NCBI RefSeq assembly: GCF_000154985.1
Contig: NZ_DS572693.1
Span: 62,001 to 126,000 of the forward strand
Source of the DNA: Streptococcus infantarius subsp. infantarius ATCC BAA-102
Lineage (GTDB): Bacteria > Bacillota > Bacilli > Lactobacillales > Streptococcaceae
Length of the DNA: 64,000 nt
Direction: 5' to 3'
In this document: in pieces, positions 13,118 to 23,200 of the stretch
Numbering within the stretch: position 1 is the stretch's first letter
How the letters are laid out: each line of letters begins with the position of its first letter
The notes under the pieces: generated by a model
Databases searched by the model: none
Told to the model about the DNA's origin: nothing
The model's input: only the letters and a program-made list of their open reading frames with translations
Translations under genes and position numbers: made by a program

Positions 13118-13984
13118 ATGGCAAAGAAATCAAAACTGTCTAAACAGACAAAATCATTTATTTCTTTATTAGTTTTATTGGTTAGTATTGGTGCGGGTTG
13201 GCTGACAACTTCAGATTCAAGTGATCCTGTTAATCAAGTTATTTCCTTGATTACGGGAGAATCATATTCAAAGATTGTGTCAAATCAGTCTTCTGCTAAT
13301 CAAGCAACACCAAGTCAAGAATTGGCTGAAACAGTTTTGACAGATAATGTTAAGGCTCAGCTTGGTTCAAATTTAGAATGGAACGGTGCGGGAGCTTATT
13401 TGGTTAACGGAAATAAAACCGATTTGAATGCAAGAGTAGCCAGTAAACCTTATGCCAATAACAAAACAAAAATTGTGCAAGGTCAGACTATTCCAACGGT
13501 CGCAAATGCTTTGTTGAGTAAGTCGACACGTCAATATAGAAGCCGTGAGGAAACTGGAAATGGCTCAACTTCATGGACACCAGCGGGCTGGCACCAAGTG
13601 CAAAATCTTTCTGGAACATACAGTCACGCCGTGGACCGTGGGCACTTGCTCGGCTATGCTTTAGTTGGTGGCTTAAAAGGCTTTGATGCTTCAACAAGCA
13701 ACCCTGAAAATGTAGCCACTCAGACAGCCTGGGCAAATGAAGCTAGTTCAGAAGACTCAACGGGTCAAAATTACTACGAGGGTCAGGTCAGAAGAGCGCT
13801 TGATCAGAATAAACGTGTTCGTTACCGCGTGACCTTGATTTATGATGGCGATAATATTCTTGCTAGCGGGACACATTTGGAAGCAAAATCATCTGATGGT
13901 AGTTTAGAGTTTAATGTTTTCATTCCGAATGTGCAAAGTGGTTTAAGCTTTGATTATTATTCAGGTCAGGTTAGTGTGAATTAA
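13118..13984 (+). CDS. endA: DNA/RNA non-specific endonuclease, EndA competence nuclease
   Basis: This 288-residue membrane-anchored nuclease degrades one strand of incoming DNA in streptococcal transformation. The basic N-terminus and one signal-anchor helix (about 13-29) place the catalytic domain outside the membrane. The beta-beta-alpha-metal motif is visible as [13 protein letters not shown] (173-185, His176 general base), followed by the metal-ligand region [12 protein letters not shown] (193-204). An AAAGGA site lies near the ATG. Its neighbour epuA is the same as in pneumococcus. No competence operator was identified. Confidence 0.92.
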   Translation: MAKKSKLSKQTKSFISLLVLLVSIGAGWLTTSDSSDPVNQVISLITGESYSKIVSNQSSANQATPSQELAETVLTDNVKAQLGSNLEWNGAGAYLVNGNKTDLNARVASKPYANNKTKIVQGQTIPTVANALLSKSTRQYRSREETGNGSTSWTPAGWHQVQNLSGTYSHAVDRGHLLGYALVGGLKGFDASTSNPENVATQTAWANEASSEDSTGQNYYEGQVRRALDQNKRVRYRVTLIYDGDNILASGTHLEAKSSDGSLEFNVFIPNVQSGLSFDYYSGQVSVN

Positions 13985-14000
13985 GCTGCTATATTCAACC

Positions 14001-14029
14001 TTGTCAAATGGCAAAAAATTTGCTAGAAT
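14001..14029 (+). promoter_or_regulatory. Promoter of the pheS T-box unit
   Basis: TTGTCA (14001-14006), 17-bp spacer, TAGAAT (14024-14029) with an upstream TGC. Transcription would start near 14036. Confidence 0.8.
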
Positions 14030-14035
14030 GGGGTG

Positions 14036-14240
14036 TAAATTGAATAGTGTCTTATGAGAATAGTAACCTTATGGCAGTTTAACAGGGAATGGAAGTCGTG
14101 ACTGGAAGCTTCCTAGATGAAAGTTTGGCGAATTCACTCATGTTAAAGACGATGAATTAAGGTCTGCTAGTCAGATAAAAAACGGATGGTACCGCGTGTC
14201 AACGCTCCGCTATTGGAGTGTGGCACGCTTTTTTCGTTTA
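14036..14240 (+). ncRNA. T-box riboswitch controlling phenylalanyl-tRNA synthetase
   Basis: The leader has the universal T-box sequence GATGGTACCGCG (14185-14196). A long Stem I region with AGTAAC follows the transcription start. A GC-rich terminator runs from 14194 to about 14236 (GCGTGTC..GGCACGC) and then TTTTTT. A candidate Phe specifier codon TTC lies at 14133-14135. T-box RNAs sense uncharged tRNA and prevent termination. The adjacent pheS fits a tRNA-Phe specificity. The exact specifier register is inference. Confidence 0.92.
14194..14236 (+). terminator. T-box leader terminator
   Basis: GCGTGTCAACGCTCC and GGAGTGTGGCACGC pair with minor bulges, followed by a T-run. The alternative antiterminator uses the T-box sequence. 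Confidence 0.85.
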
Positions 14241-14275
14241 AAAACATTAGGGGTTGCCCCAAGGAAGGAATTTTA

Positions 14276-15319
14276 ATGGATTTACAAGCGCAGTTAGAAG
14301 AATTAAAATCATCTACGCAAGCTAAATTGGCTGAAATGCGTGGAAACAATGCAAAAGAACTTCAAGAATTACGTGTGCAAGTTCTTGGTAAAAAAGGATC
14401 ATTGACAGAATTGTTGAAAGGTTTGAAAGATCTTTCTAAAGAAATGCGTCCAGTTGTCGGAAAACAAGTTAACGAAGTACGTGACGTTTTGACAAAAGCT
14501 TTTGAAGAACAAGCTAAAATCGTTGAAGCTGCTAAAATCAAAGCACAATTGGAATCAGAAAGCTTGGATGTGACTCTTCCAGGACGTCAAGTAAACCTTG
14601 GTAACCGTCACGTTTTGACACAAACAAGTGAAGAAATTGAAGATATTTTCCTTGGTATGGGATTCCAAGTTGTCGATGGTTATGAAGTTGAATCAGATTA
14701 CTACAACTTTGAACGCATGAACTTGCCAAAAGATCACCCAGCTCGTGACATGCAAGATACTTTCTACATCACTGAAGAAATCCTGCTTCGTACTCACACA
14801 AGTCCAGTTCAAGCTCGCACACTTGATAAACACGACTTTTCTAAAGGTCCATTGAAAATGATCTCACCAGGACGTGTGTTCCGTCGTGATACAGATGATG
14901 CGACACATAGTCACCAATTCCATCAAATCGAAGGTCTTGTTGTTGGTGAAAACATTTCTATGGGTGAGCTTAAAGGAACTCTTGAAATGATTATCAAGAA
15001 AATGTTTGGTGAAGATCGTAAAATCCGTCTTCGTCCTTCATACTTCCCATTCACTGAACCATCAGTAGAAGTTGACGTATCATGCTTCAAATGTGGTGGT
15101 AAAGGTTGTAACGTATGTAAGAAAACTGGTTGGATTGAAATCCTTGGTGCTGGTATGGTACACCCTCGCGTTCTTGAAATGTCTGGCGTTGACTCAGAAA
15201 AATATTCTGGATTTGCTTTTGGTCTTGGTCAAGAACGTATTGCGATGCTTCGTTACGGTATCAATGATATCCGTGGCTTCTATCAAGGCGATGTCCGTTT
15301 CTCAGATCAATTTAAATAA
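14276..15319 (+). CDS. pheS: Phenylalanine--tRNA ligase subunit alpha
   Basis: This 347-residue catalytic subunit of the alpha2-beta2 enzyme charges tRNA-Phe. An N-terminal coiled coil (about 1-90) precedes the class II core. Motif 2 is [15 protein letters not shown], and motif 3 is [17 protein letters not shown] near the end. A cysteine-rich insert [17 protein letters not shown] lies between them. I place the start at ATG 14276 with AAGGAAGG 8 nt upstream. An in-frame ATG at 14186 lies inside the T-box and cannot be the start. It is induced by uncharged tRNA-Phe through the leader. Confidence 0.97.
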   Translation: MDLQAQLEELKSSTQAKLAEMRGNNAKELQELRVQVLGKKGSLTELLKGLKDLSKEMRPVVGKQVNEVRDVLTKAFEEQAKIVEAAKIKAQLESESLDVTLPGRQVNLGNRHVLTQTSEEIEDIFLGMGFQVVDGYEVESDYYNFERMNLPKDHPARDMQDTFYITEEILLRTHTSPVQARTLDKHDFSKGPLKMISPGRVFRRDTDDATHSHQFHQIEGLVVGENISMGELKGTLEMIIKKMFGEDRKIRLRPSYFPFTEPSVEVDVSCFKCGGKGCNVCKKTGWIEILGAGMVHPRVLEMSGVDSEKYSGFAFGLGQERIAMLRYGINDIRGFYQGDVRFSDQFK

Positions 15320-15351
15320 TTAATTAGCAAGAAAAAGAATTGGAGGTCATC

Positions 15352-15876
15352 ATGGCAGAAATCAAAGTTGAAAAAGTGACCTTGGATAAGTTAGATATGT
15401 TACAAAAATTGAGCATCGATACTTTTCGTGAAACATTTGGTTTTGATAACACCGAAGAAGAACTTCAAGAATTTTTCAATGAGAATTATACTTTAGCGCA
15501 ACTTGAAAAAGATGTGACAGATGTAGAATCTGATGTTCGATTTGTCAAAGTTGATGGGCGCGAGGTTGGCTTTATGAAAGTGAACTGGGGCGCAGCACAG
15601 ACAGAGCATGAACTAAAAAATGCCTTTGAAATCCAACGTATTTACATTCTTAGTGAATGTCAGGGACTTGGCTTAGGTAAGAAATTATTTGAGCTGGCGC
15701 TTGATATGGCTAAGGTAGGCGAATTTGATTGGGCTTGGTTAGGTGTCTGGGAAGGCAATATCAAAGCTCAAGGTTTCTACCGTAAATACGGATTTGAAAA
15801 ATTTTCAGAGCACTCATTTAAAGTTGGCGATAAAGTAGACACAGATTGGCTTATGCGAAAAGCCTTAAAAGAATAA
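15352..15876 (+). CDS. GNAT family N-acetyltransferase
   Basis: This 174-residue protein has the GNAT fold, with the acetyl-CoA loop at SECQGLGLGKKLFELAL (about 99-115) and a C-terminal NIKAQGFYRKYGFEKFSEH. Spermidine or amine acetyltransferases of this size are related, but the substrate is unknown. It is sandwiched between pheS and pheT in one transcription unit, as in pneumococcus, so the T-box controls it too. GGAGG at 15342-15346 selects ATG 15352 over the upstream in-frame TTG. Confidence 0.88.
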   Translation: MAEIKVEKVTLDKLDMLQKLSIDTFRETFGFDNTEEELQEFFNENYTLAQLEKDVTDVESDVRFVKVDGREVGFMKVNWGAAQTEHELKNAFEIQRIYILSECQGLGLGKKLFELALDMAKVGEFDWAWLGVWEGNIKAQGFYRKYGFEKFSEHSFKVGDKVDTDWLMRKALKE

Positions 15877-15945
15877 GAGTAGAAAGGGATAAAGAAGCTT
15901 ACCTGTCAAATGTATTTTGACTGCGAAAAGCTTTTAACACATATT

Positions 15946-18351
15946 ATGTTAGTAAGTTATAAATGGTTAAAAGAGCTTGTTGATGTTGATGTTACAACAC
16001 ATGAGCTTTCTGAAAAAATGTCAACAACAGGGATTGAGGTTGAAGGAGTTTCATCACCATCTGAAGGATTGACAAAATTGGTTGTTGGTCATGTTGTTTC
16101 TTGTGAAGATATTCCTGAAACACACTTGCACCTTTGCCAAGTAGATACTGGTGATGATGAATTGCGCCAAATCGTTTGTGGTGCTCCAAACGTTACTGCA
16201 GGTATCAAGGTTATCGTAGCTGTACCAGGTGCACGTATTGCTGATAACTACAAAATTAAAAAAGGTAAAATCCGTGGTATGGAATCACTTGGTATGATTT
16301 GCTCACTCCAAGAACTTGGTTTGCCAGAATCAATCATTCCAAAAGAATTTTCAGACGGTATTCAAATCTTGCCTGAAGATGCTAAACCAGGTGACAGCAT
16401 TTTCCCATACCTTGATTTGGATGATGAAATTGTTGAGTTGTCAATCACACCAAACCGTGCAGATGCCCTTTCAATGCGTGGGGTTGCACATGAAGTAGCT
16501 GCTATCTACGGAAAAGAAGTTCACTTCCCAGAAAAAGAACTTAAAGAAGTTTCTAAAGCTGCAAAAGACGTTATCGATGTTGCTATCGAGTCTGACAAAG
16601 TCTTGACTTACAAAGCACGTGTCGTTGAAAACGTGACTGTTAAATCAAGTCCACAATGGTTGCAAAACCTTTTGATGAACGCTGGTATTCGTCCAATCAA
16701 CAATGTTGTCGACGTGACAAACTACGTGCTATTGTACTTCGGTCAACCAATGCATGCTTTTGATTTGAATAAATTTGAAGACAATAAAATCGTCGCTCGC
16801 AATGCACGTGCTGGTGAAAAATTGGTCACTCTTGATGGTGAAGAACGTGAATTGACAGAAGAAGACCTTGTTATCACAGTTGCTGACAAACCAGTTGCTC
16901 TTGCTGGTGTGATGGGTGGTCAAGCTACTGAAATCGACAACGCTTCTAAAAACGTTGTTCTTGAAGCTGCTGTCTTTGATGGTACAGCTATCCGTCGTAC
17001 TGGATCTCGTTTGAACCTTCGTTCTGAAAGCTCAGCTCGTTTTGAAAAAGGAATCAACTACGCTACTGTTGATGAAGCGCTTGATTTTGCAGCAGCAATG
17101 CTTACAGAATTAGCTGAAGGTGAAGTTCTTTCTGGTCGTGTGAAAGTTGGTTCAGTTCCAACTGAAGATGTTGAAGTATCAACAACACTTGACTATGTTA
17201 ACGTTCGTTTGGGAACAGAATTGACTTTTGCTGATATCGAAGATGTCTTTGCAAAACTTGGTTTTGGTTTGTCAGGAAATGCTGATAAATTCACAGTTTC
17301 AGTACCACGTCGTCGTTGGGATATTGCTATCCAAGCTGACTTGGTTGAAGAAATTGCTCGTATTTACGGTTACGAAAAGCTTCCAACAACACTTCCACAA
17401 GCTGCTGGTACTGCAGGTGAATTGACAGCGACACAAAAACTGCGTCGTAAAATGCGTTCAATTGCTGAAGGTTCTGGATTGACTGAAATCGTCTCATATG
17501 CTTTGACAACACCTGAAAAAGCAACTGAATTCACATTGCAACCAAGCAACTTGACTGAATTGATGTGGCCAATGTCAGTAGAACGTTCAGTTCTTCGTCA
17601 AAATGTTGTTTCTGGTATGCTTGATACCATTGCTTACAACGTTGCTCGTAAAAACAGTAACTTGGCTATTTATGAAATTGGTAAAATCTTTGAACAAAAA
17701 GGTAATCCAAAAGAAGAATTACCAAACGAAATCAGCACATTTGCCTTTGCTATCTCTGGTTTAGTTGCTGAAAAAGACTTCCAAACAAAAGCAACTCCAG
17801 TTGATTTCTTCTATGCAAAAGGTATCGTTGAAGCTATCTTTAACAAACTTGATTTGACAGTTGAATACGTTGCCGAAAAAGGTCTTGAAAGCATGCACCC
17901 AGGTCGTACAGCAAGCATCTACTTGGATGGTCAGTTGGTTGGTTTTGTTGGTCAAATTCACCCACAAACAGCTAAAAACTACAACGTTCCAGAAACTTAC
18001 GTAGCTGAATTGAACTTGGATATCATCGAAGCTGCTCTTCAAGCTGATAAAGCGTTTGTTGAAATCACTAAATTCCCAGCAGTTTCTCGTGATATTGCTT
18101 TGCTATTGCCAGCAACTACTACTCACAAAGAAATCGTTGCTGCTATTGAATCAGCTAAAGTGAAACGTTTAACTGATATCAAGCTCTTTGACGTCTATGC
18201 TGGTGCAAATATTGCTGAAGGTATGAAGTCAATGGCTTACAGCCTTACATTCCAAAATCCAAACGATAACTTGACTGATGAAGAAGTTACTAAATACATG
18301 GATAAAATCACTAAAGTCCTTGTTGAACAACTAGGAGCAGAAGTTCGTTAA
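15946..18351 (+). CDS. pheT: Phenylalanine--tRNA ligase subunit beta
   Basis: This subunit of about 801 residues recognises tRNA-Phe and edits mischarged tyrosine. An N-terminal OB-fold tRNA-binding domain (about 40-150, [23 protein letters not shown] is split here) is followed by B3/B4 editing, B5 and a C-terminal anticodon-binding FDX domain ([14 protein letters not shown]-like, about 705-795). I use ATG 15946 ([12 protein letters not shown]), the family N-terminus. An in-frame ATG at 15910 would add 12 residues, and neither start has a good ribosome site. Its terminator is split by an IS element. Confidence 0.95.
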   Translation: MLVSYKWLKELVDVDVTTHELSEKMSTTGIEVEGVSSPSEGLTKLVVGHVVSCEDIPETHLHLCQVDTGDDELRQIVCGAPNVTAGIKVIVAVPGARIADNYKIKKGKIRGMESLGMICSLQELGLPESIIPKEFSDGIQILPEDAKPGDSIFPYLDLDDEIVELSITPNRADALSMRGVAHEVAAIYGKEVHFPEKELKEVSKAAKDVIDVAIESDKVLTYKARVVENVTVKSSPQWLQNLLMNAGIRPINNVVDVTNYVLLYFGQPMHAFDLNKFEDNKIVARNARAGEKLVTLDGEERELTEEDLVITVADKPVALAGVMGGQATEIDNASKNVVLEAAVFDGTAIRRTGSRLNLRSESSARFEKGINYATVDEALDFAAAMLTELAEGEVLSGRVKVGSVPTEDVEVSTTLDYVNVRLGTELTFADIEDVFAKLGFGLSGNADKFTVSVPRRRWDIAIQADLVEEIARIYGYEKLPTTLPQAAGTAGELTATQKLRRKMRSIAEGSGLTEIVSYALTTPEKATEFTLQPSNLTELMWPMSVERSVLRQNVVSGMLDTIAYNVARKNSNLAIYEIGKIFEQKGNPKEELPNEISTFAFAISGLVAEKDFQTKATPVDFFYAKGIVEAIFNKLDLTVEYVAEKGLESMHPGRTASIYLDGQLVGFVGQIHPQTAKNYNVPETYVAELNLDIIEAALQADKAFVEITKFPAVSRDIALLLPATTTHKEIVAAIESAKVKRLTDIKLFDVYAGANIAEGMKSMAYSLTFQNPNDNLTDEEVTKYMDKITKVLVEQLGAEVR

Positions 18352-18409
18352 TCATTTGATACAATATTAGGCTATTTTGGTTAATATAGATAAACCACCT
18401 CTACGAAAG

Positions 18410-18450
18410 TGATATGCCCCCTGTCAAGTAGATAGGTTAAATATCTAAAA
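18410..18450 (+). repeat. Left terminal inverted repeat of the IS3 element
   Basis: Begins TGATATG and shares AAGTAGA and CTAAAA blocks with the complement of 20163-20203. Confidence 0.8.
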
Positions 18451-18502
18451 AAGTGTCTGTTTTTGATGGTCAGTCGTACAAAATAAATGTACGGCTGTTT
18501 TT

Positions 18503-19468
18503 TTATGCAGACCACTTAGACTTGTACTTTTCAATTTTGTTATTCTTAGCGATTGGGTATGACAAAGGATGTTCTGATGATAAGGCAACGTTTCTTACTT
18601 CTAGAGGCGTTTTACAGTCATACCTACTTTGTGGACGCTCTTGACAGTAAAATCGGATATAGTCTTTGATGGCATATCGGAGGGAGGCCTCATCTGAAAT
18701 CTCATACATCTGATACATTTCCGATTTTATAATTCCCCAAAAACCTTCTATTGGTCCGTTATCAATACAATGGCCTACTCTTGACATGGATTGAATCATA
18801 TCAGTATCTTTCAGCTTTTTTTGAAAGTTCTTATTGGTATATTGGAACCCTCTATCGCTGTGAAATATAGGCTTCGCTGCGGGATTCTTTTCAATGGCTT
18901 TGTCAAATGTTTTGAAGACTAGCCGATTGTCATTTCGGCCACTTATGACAAAAGCAATAGGATAGCGGTCATATAAATCAAGTATGGCACTAAGATAGAG
19001 TTTCTTATGGGAGTTAGGAATCTTAAACTCTGTAACATCTGTTACCCATTTTTTGTTCGGAGCAGTTGTATAGAAGTTTCTTGCCAACTTATTTTCTGCA
19101 GTTTCTTCAGGTTTAACAGTCTTGTATTTTTTCTTTTTCTTACGGATAACGGCGTGAATATCGAGCTTTTTCATAATTCGGTGAATTCTCTTTTTTGAAT
19201 AGTTCGTATGATTGAAATGATTGATCCAATCGGTCATTCTTCGGTATCCCAAGATATGTGAAAAACGTTCGTCATATTCTTTAATTAACTCCGCAATTTC
19301 GCTGTTTAATTGTTCTTGTTCTGGAACTATTCTATGTTTCCATTTATAAAATGCAGACCTCGTAATGCCGAGCTGATGACACATCCAGCTAATGCCCCAA
19401 CCTTTATTGGTGTTGAAGTCTTCAATCGCTAAGTATTTTGATTCGTGGCGCTGTTTGCCTAGCCTCAC
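18503..19468 (-). CDS. IS3-family transposase OrfB (DDE integrase domain)
   Basis: This 321-residue retroviral-integrase-like transposase has its DDE triad in WVTDVTEF, FHSDRGFQYT and GPIEGFWGIIKSEMY. An N-terminal HTH_21 region (RRMTDWINHFNHTNYSKKRIHRIM) precedes the rve domain, as in IS150-group OrfB. The frame is open upstream of GTG 19468. In IS3 elements the active OrfAB protein is made by -1 frameshifting from orfA, so a free OrfB start may be secondary. It reads toward the 3' end of pheT. Confidence 0.93.
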   Translation of the reverse strand: MRLGKQRHESKYLAIEDFNTNKGWGISWMCHQLGITRSAFYKWKHRIVPEQEQLNSEIAELIKEYDERFSHILGYRRMTDWINHFNHTNYSKKRIHRIMKKLDIHAVIRKKKKKYKTVKPEETAENKLARNFYTTAPNKKWVTDVTEFKIPNSHKKLYLSAILDLYDRYPIAFVISGRNDNRLVFKTFDKAIEKNPAAKPIFHSDRGFQYTNKNFQKKLKDTDMIQSMSRVGHCIDNGPIEGFWGIIKSEMYQMYEISDEASLRYAIKDYIRFYCQERPQSRYDCKTPLEVRNVALSSEHPLSYPIAKNNKIEKYKSKWSA

Positions 19469-20142
19469 ATCCTTCCGAATTCTTTCACTTTTTTTAAGAG
19501 TTCAACAGCCATATCCTTTTCTTCTAACTGACGTTTTAAGCGCACATTTTCTCTTCGTAAACGTTCTAATTCATCAACCTCATCATCTAGTTTGTGATGA
19601 CCCCTTTTGTCAACTAAACCTTCTTCACCATCACTGTCATACTTTTTCACCCACGAATACACTTGGCTATAAGAAACATCATAAAGTGACGCCGTTTCCT
19701 TATAATTGCGATTGTGTTCAATACAATAGTTGACAATCTCTTTGCGTTCATCAATAGTGGTTTTACGTCTTGCTTTTGCCATATAGACCTCCCGTTTTGG
19801 ATTGTAATCCTTAAGTTCTATATTGGCATTATACATCCTAATCCACTTTCTTAAAAGTCCTGAAGAAATATCATACTGATGACCTAAATCAATAGATGAA
19901 GCCTCACCACTAATACATTTTTCTACAAGTTCCATTTTAAATTCTTTTGAATAGGAACGGTTTTTTGTTTTCTTTGTAAATCCTAAAATCCCATATTTTT
20001 TATAGATGGCAGCCCAATCTTGAATCGTTCTTGTGGAAATATGGAGACAATTACATATCTCAGATCTGGAACTATTACCATTAATATAATCGAGACAAGC
20101 TTGTTCTTTCTCGTATGGGGTGAATCTTTCTCTTCTAGACAT
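19465..20142 (-). CDS. IS3-family OrfA, helix-turn-helix protein
   Basis: This 225-residue protein has two or three helix-turn-helix blocks (about 15-50, 65-100, 125-165) that bind the IS ends. A C-terminal leucine-zipper-like segment follows (LRRENVRLKRQLEEKDMAVELLKK). It is about twice the length of a typical OrfA because of the duplicated HTH region. Its last four bases overlap the orfB GTG (ATGTGA). The A7G slippery sequence lies 22 bases before the stop. Confidence 0.9.
   Translation of the reverse strand: MSRRERFTPYEKEQACLDYINGNSSRSEICNCLHISTRTIQDWAAIYKKYGILGFTKKTKNRSYSKEFKMELVEKCISGEASSIDLGHQYDISSGLLRKWIRMYNANIELKDYNPKREVYMAKARRKTTIDERKEIVNYCIEHNRNYKETASLYDVSYSQVYSWVKKYDSDGEEGLVDKRGHHKLDDEVDELERLRRENVRLKRQLEEKDMAVELLKKVKEFGRM
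19488..19495 (-). promoter_or_regulatory. Programmed -1 frameshift site between orfA and orfB
   Basis: Minus-strand AAAAAAAG is the A7G slippery heptamer typical of IS3 elements. A -1 shift here continues as SERIRKDVRLGKQ straight into OrfB without a stop. Confidence 0.75.
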
Positions 20143-20162
20143 AAAAATACCTCTTAAGTAGA

Positions 20163-20203
20163 TTTTAGGTATTTACCTTGTCTACTTAAGAGGTATCATA
20201 TCA
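20163..20203 (-). repeat. Right terminal inverted repeat of the IS3 element
   Basis: The complement begins TGATATGATACC and matches the left repeat ungapped at about 32 of 41 positions. Confidence 0.8.
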
Positions 20204-20253
20204 AAGTAGTGGTGGTTTCTTGTTTATCAAAAAGCCAAACCGATAGCAAAATT

Positions 20254-20262
20254 TGGTATAAT
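20254..20262 (+). promoter_or_regulatory. Extended -10 of rexB-rexA
   Basis: TGGTATAAT lies 33 nt before the rexB start and downstream of the IS. Expression of rexBA should therefore not depend on pheT readthrough. Confidence 0.6.
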
Positions 20263-20294
20263 AGGATTATCTAGTGACATGACGAAGGATTATT

Positions 20295-23200
20295 ATGAAA
20301 TTATTATATACAGATATTCAGTTTGATATGACTGAAATTTTGGCAAGAAAAGCGATGGAAGAGGCTAAAGCTGGTAAGCGTGTTTTCTACATCGCTCCAA
20401 ACTCTTTGTCTTTTGAAAAAGAAAGGGCAGTTCTGGAACTTTTACCTGACCAAGCGTCTTTTGCCATTACCATTACACGTTTTGCTCAAATGGCGCGCTA
20501 TTTTGTCTTAAATGAACCTCAGACCAAAGAAACGATTGATGATAATGGCTTAGCCATGATTTTTTATCGTGCGCTGTCTCATTTTTCTGATACGGATTTG
20601 AAAGTTTTCGGACGTCTAAAACAAGATACGAATTTTATCAAGCAATTGGTTGATTTGTATAAGGAATTAAAAACGGCTAACATGACCGTGCTTGATTTGA
20701 AAGAATTGCATTCAGCTGAGAAGCAAGAAGATTTGGTGAAAATCTTTTTGGCAGTTAATGATATTTTGTTAGCCAATCAGTATGACAATCAGTCAAAAAT
20801 TGCATTTTTTACTAAGCAGGTAGCATCGGGTCATTTGGATGATGCACTTGAAAATGTTGTTTTGGTTATCGATGGCTTTACTCGTTTTTCAGCAGAAGAG
20901 GAAGACTTAGTCAGCCTTTTAGAGGAAAAATGTGCTCAAGTGATTATCGGAACTTACAGTAGTCAAAAGGCTTATAAGGCTACATTTTCAACTGGGAATG
21001 TCTATCAGGCAAGTTTGGATTTTTTGCGTTCTTTGGCTGCTAAATTTCAAACACAGCCAGAGTATGTCGAGAGTTCTCAAAAATCTCAAGAAGCATTTGC
21101 TAAATTGTCAAAACTCTTTGAAGCGAAGCACGACTTTACAACATCAGACATCACTTTAACGCATGATGATAAGGAACATTATGCCATCTGGGATGTTATT
21201 AATCAAAAAGAAGAAGTTGAGCATGTAGCAAAGGCTATTCGTCATAAGCTTCACCAAGGCTATCGTTATAAGGATATTTTGGTACTTTTGGGTGATGTGG
21301 ATAGCTATCGTCTGCAAATCGGCAAAATTTTTGATAAATATGAAATTCCCTATTATTTTGGGAAGGCAGAGTCGATGAGTGACCATCCTTTGGTGCATTT
21401 TATTGATTCCTTGGAGCGTGTGAAACGTTATCGTTTTCGTATGGAAGATGTTGTTAATCTTTTGAAAACAGGGCTATATGGTTCCTTCACTCAAGATGAT
21501 TTAGACCTTTTTGAGCAATATTTGATTTATGCGGATATCAAGGGACAAAGTAAATTTGCCAAGGAGTTCACGATTGCTTACAAGGGTGAAGAACACTTAG
21601 CTTATATTAATGGTATGCGCGAGCAAATTATGGCGCCTTTGCTAACTTTATTTAAGGCACAAAAGCAGCTTGGCTCAAGTTTACTTGAAAAATTGATGAC
21701 TTTCTTACGTGCGATTTCTCTACCTGAGAATTTAGAGCGTACGGTAGCCACTTTCTCAGAAAATGAACAAGAAAAGCACGAGCAAGTTTGGCGAACATTT
21801 ACTGGCATTCTCGAGCAATTTCAAACGATTTTTGGACAAGAAAAATTGTCTTTGGATGAATTTTTAGCTCTTTTAAGAAGCGGTATGTTGGCTGCCCAGT
21901 ACCGCGTAGTGCCAGCAAGTGTTGATGTGGTTTCTGTAAAATCTTATGATTTGGTTGAGCCACATACCAATAAATTTGTCTTTGCACTTGGTATGACGCA
22001 GTCGCATTTCCCAAAAATTGCGCAAAATCGTAGCTTGATTTCAGATGAAGAACGTGCCAAGGTCAATGAAACAACAGCTGACAATCAACGTTTTGATGTG
22101 ATTAGTCGTGAAAATATTAAGAAAAATCATTTTGCTGCCTTGTCACTGTTTAATTCAGCGACGGAAGAACTGGTGCTCAGTTTGCCACAAATTGCTAATG
22201 AGTCAGAAGATAAGGAATCTTCTTATCTTGCGGAATTAGCTAGCTTTGGTGTGCCTGTTTTGGTTAAGGGACGAAATCGTTTGTCGACAGATGCTGAAGA
22301 CATTGGAAATTACAAAGCGTTCTTATCTCGTGTGATTGAGGTTAATCGCTTGGCTATTGAAGAAGACCGCGAGCTTAGCAAAGAAGAGCAAACCTTCTGG
22401 TCAGTAGCTGTACGTTATCTTCGTAAAAAACTGGCTAACGAAGGTGTTGAATTGCCACTGATTAAGGATAATATGCAGACCAAACCAGTTTCTGCCGAAG
22501 TGATTGAGACACATTTTCCAAGTGATGAGCCGATTAATTTGTCTTCTTCAGCTGTGACAACTTTCTACAACAATCAATACAAATATTTCTTACAGTATGT
22601 CCTTGGTTTGCAAGAGGTTGAAACCATTCACCCTGACGCTAGAAATCACGGAACATACCTTCATCGTGTCTTTGAATTGGTTATGAAAGATGCTTCGGAT
22701 CAAGCCTTTGACGACAAATTAAATCGAGCTATTCAAACAACCAACGCTGAAGATGCTTTCAAATTTGTCTATGAAGAAGACGAGGAAAGCCGCTACTCAT
22801 TGACAGTCTTAGAAGATATTGCTAGAAGCACGGCGACAATTTTACGTCAGGATGCTCAGATTCAGGTGGAAAATGAAGAAGAACCTTTTGAGTTAATGCT
22901 TGCAAATGCAGTACGTATTCGAGGTATTATTGACCGTGTGGACCGTTTGTCAGATGGAAGTCTTGGGGTGGTTGATTACAAATCAAGTCACAATACCTTT
23001 GATATTCAAAAATTCTACAATGGTCTCAACCCACAATTAGTGACTTACATGCAAGCTCTTCGCGATAAAAAAATTAAAAGTGAGTCAGATAAGATTTTTG
23101 GAGCCATGTACCTTCACATGCAAGAGCCAAAAGTGGATTTGTCATCGGTAGCTACTACAGAGAAAATTTTGGAGAATTTGTCTAAAGAGTTGCGTTACCG

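Larger units (their letters stand above)
18410..20203 (-). mobile_element. IS3-family (IS150-like) insertion sequence, intact
   Basis: The ends are TGATATG...CATATCA. The terminal inverted repeats (18410-18450 and 20163-20203) match at about 32 of 41 positions. The flanking target duplication is AAG (18407-18409 and 20204-20206). Two overlapping genes on the minus strand, orfA and orfB, are linked by a frameshift site. All three DDE residues are present and no internal stop is seen. At 1,794 bp it is longer than the usual 1.2-1.5 kb, because orfA is long. Confidence 0.92.
18392..20218 (+). terminator. pheT terminator split by an insertion sequence
   Basis: The left arm AAACCACCTCTAC (18392-18404) and the right arm GTAGTGGTGGTTT (20206-20218, followed by CTTGTTT) would form a near-perfect stem with a GAAA tetraloop. 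The two halves are now separated by the IS3 element. Joining them across the target duplication AAG restores a canonical intrinsic terminator 41 nt after pheT. Confidence 0.8.

Noticed and set aside
14186-14275. N-terminal extension of PheS to ATG 14186
   Set aside because: The codons lie in the T-box and its terminator. The correct start at 14276 has a ribosome site and the family N-terminus.
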